In this document: one piece after another, positions 63,870 to 64,000 of the stretch
How the letters are laid out: each line of letters starts with the position of its first letter
Numbering within the stretch: the first letter of the stretch is position 1
Source: Aminithiophilus ramosus
GTDB lineage: Bacteria > Synergistota > Synergistia > Synergistales > Aminithiophilaceae
NCBI RefSeq assembly: GCF_018069705.1
Contig: NZ_CP072943.1
Location: 1,923,453-1,987,452, forward strand
DNA: 64,000 bases
Direction of reading: 5' to 3'
Notes under the pieces: generated by a model
Seen by the model: only the letters and a program-made list of their open reading frames with translations
What the model was told of the DNA's origin: nothing
Databases searched by the model: none
Translations under genes and position numbers: made by a program

Positions 63870-64000
63870 GACCCGCCTCCTTTCCGAGGAAAGCCTCGGC
63901 TGAAATCGGGAATCTTTTCGATCACGGGGGCACACCTCCTTCTCCGATGAGGGACGGGGGCCTTTTTGCGGACTCTCTCCGAAACGAGAAATTCTTTGCC
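63870..64000 (-). other. Right edge: possible end of an upstream gene
   Basis: On the minus strand two frames stay open through this edge. One ends at the TGA within ATGGCTCTGA (just inside rsmI). The other ends at the TGA in CCGTGATCG near 63925. Either could be the tail of a gene whose body lies outside the window. A hairpin CCGAGG-CTTT-CCTCGG precedes the rsmI ribosome site. Too little is visible to name anything. Confidence 0.3.

Overview
The window is a GC-rich bacterial chromosome segment. Every gene is on the minus strand except one transposase. FlgH and FlgI (L- and P-ring proteins) with signal peptides imply a flagellated cell with an outer membrane. The gene orders, however, are those of Bacillus and Clostridia: comF-yvyF-flgM-flgN-flgK-flgL-fliW-csrA, mbl-flgF-flgG, rplQ-ecfA1-ecfA2-ecfT-truA and rsmI-metG-tatD. 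A GC-rich diderm with this synteny best fits the phylum Synergistota. That is an inference; the genus cannot be named from the sequence alone.

Layout in window coordinates, with transcription running from high to low numbers. 1-7.4 kb: late flagellar operon (csrA start, fliW, a giant flgL, a large flgK, flgN, flgM, yvyF), with a consensus sigma-28 promoter in front of flgM. 7.4-10.8 kb: a five-copy 128-bp tandem array, a palindromic element, comF, and a 1.6-kb cluster of GC-rich hairpin repeats. 10.8-15.7 kb: metK with its own promoter and structured leader, a GNAT protein, a zinc ribbon, a DUF3084 membrane protein, and L-lysine 6-transaminase. 15.8-18.4 kb: an IS3-family element inserted in the end of a YkgJ-type gene, then a second repeat cluster in the opposite orientation to the first. 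18.4-24.1 kb: mreB/mbl with rod and ring genes flgF, flgG, flgA, flgH, flgI, flgJ. 24.3-47 kb: an almost unbroken str-S10-spc-alpha ribosomal supercluster (rpsL to rplQ) ending in an ECF transporter module and truA. 47.3-55.9 kb: rpoC and rpoB. 56-57.7 kb: tRNA-Leu(CAG) and a complete IS1202-like element with 17-bp target duplications. 57.8-64 kb: a small YjfB-type motility gene with its own sigma-28 promoter, then tsaC, tgt, tatD, metG and rsmI.

How the parts work together. The flagellar genes form a recognisable late circuit: sigma-28 drives flgM (its own anti-sigma factor), flgN (chaperone), flgK and flgL (hook-filament junction), fliW and csrA (the flagellin translation switch). A distant YjfB-like gene carries the same promoter type. 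The rpoB and rpsL promoters are each fused to the terminator of the preceding transcript, so termination and restart share DNA.

No defence system, CRISPR array or metabolic island is present. The most interesting unexplained structure is the 128-bp tandem array at 7509-8142. Its hairpin shows a C-G to U-G to U-A series across copies, which hints at a family of structured RNAs. Next come the two inverted hairpin-repeat clusters, the terminator/promoter fusions, and the oversized FlgL.
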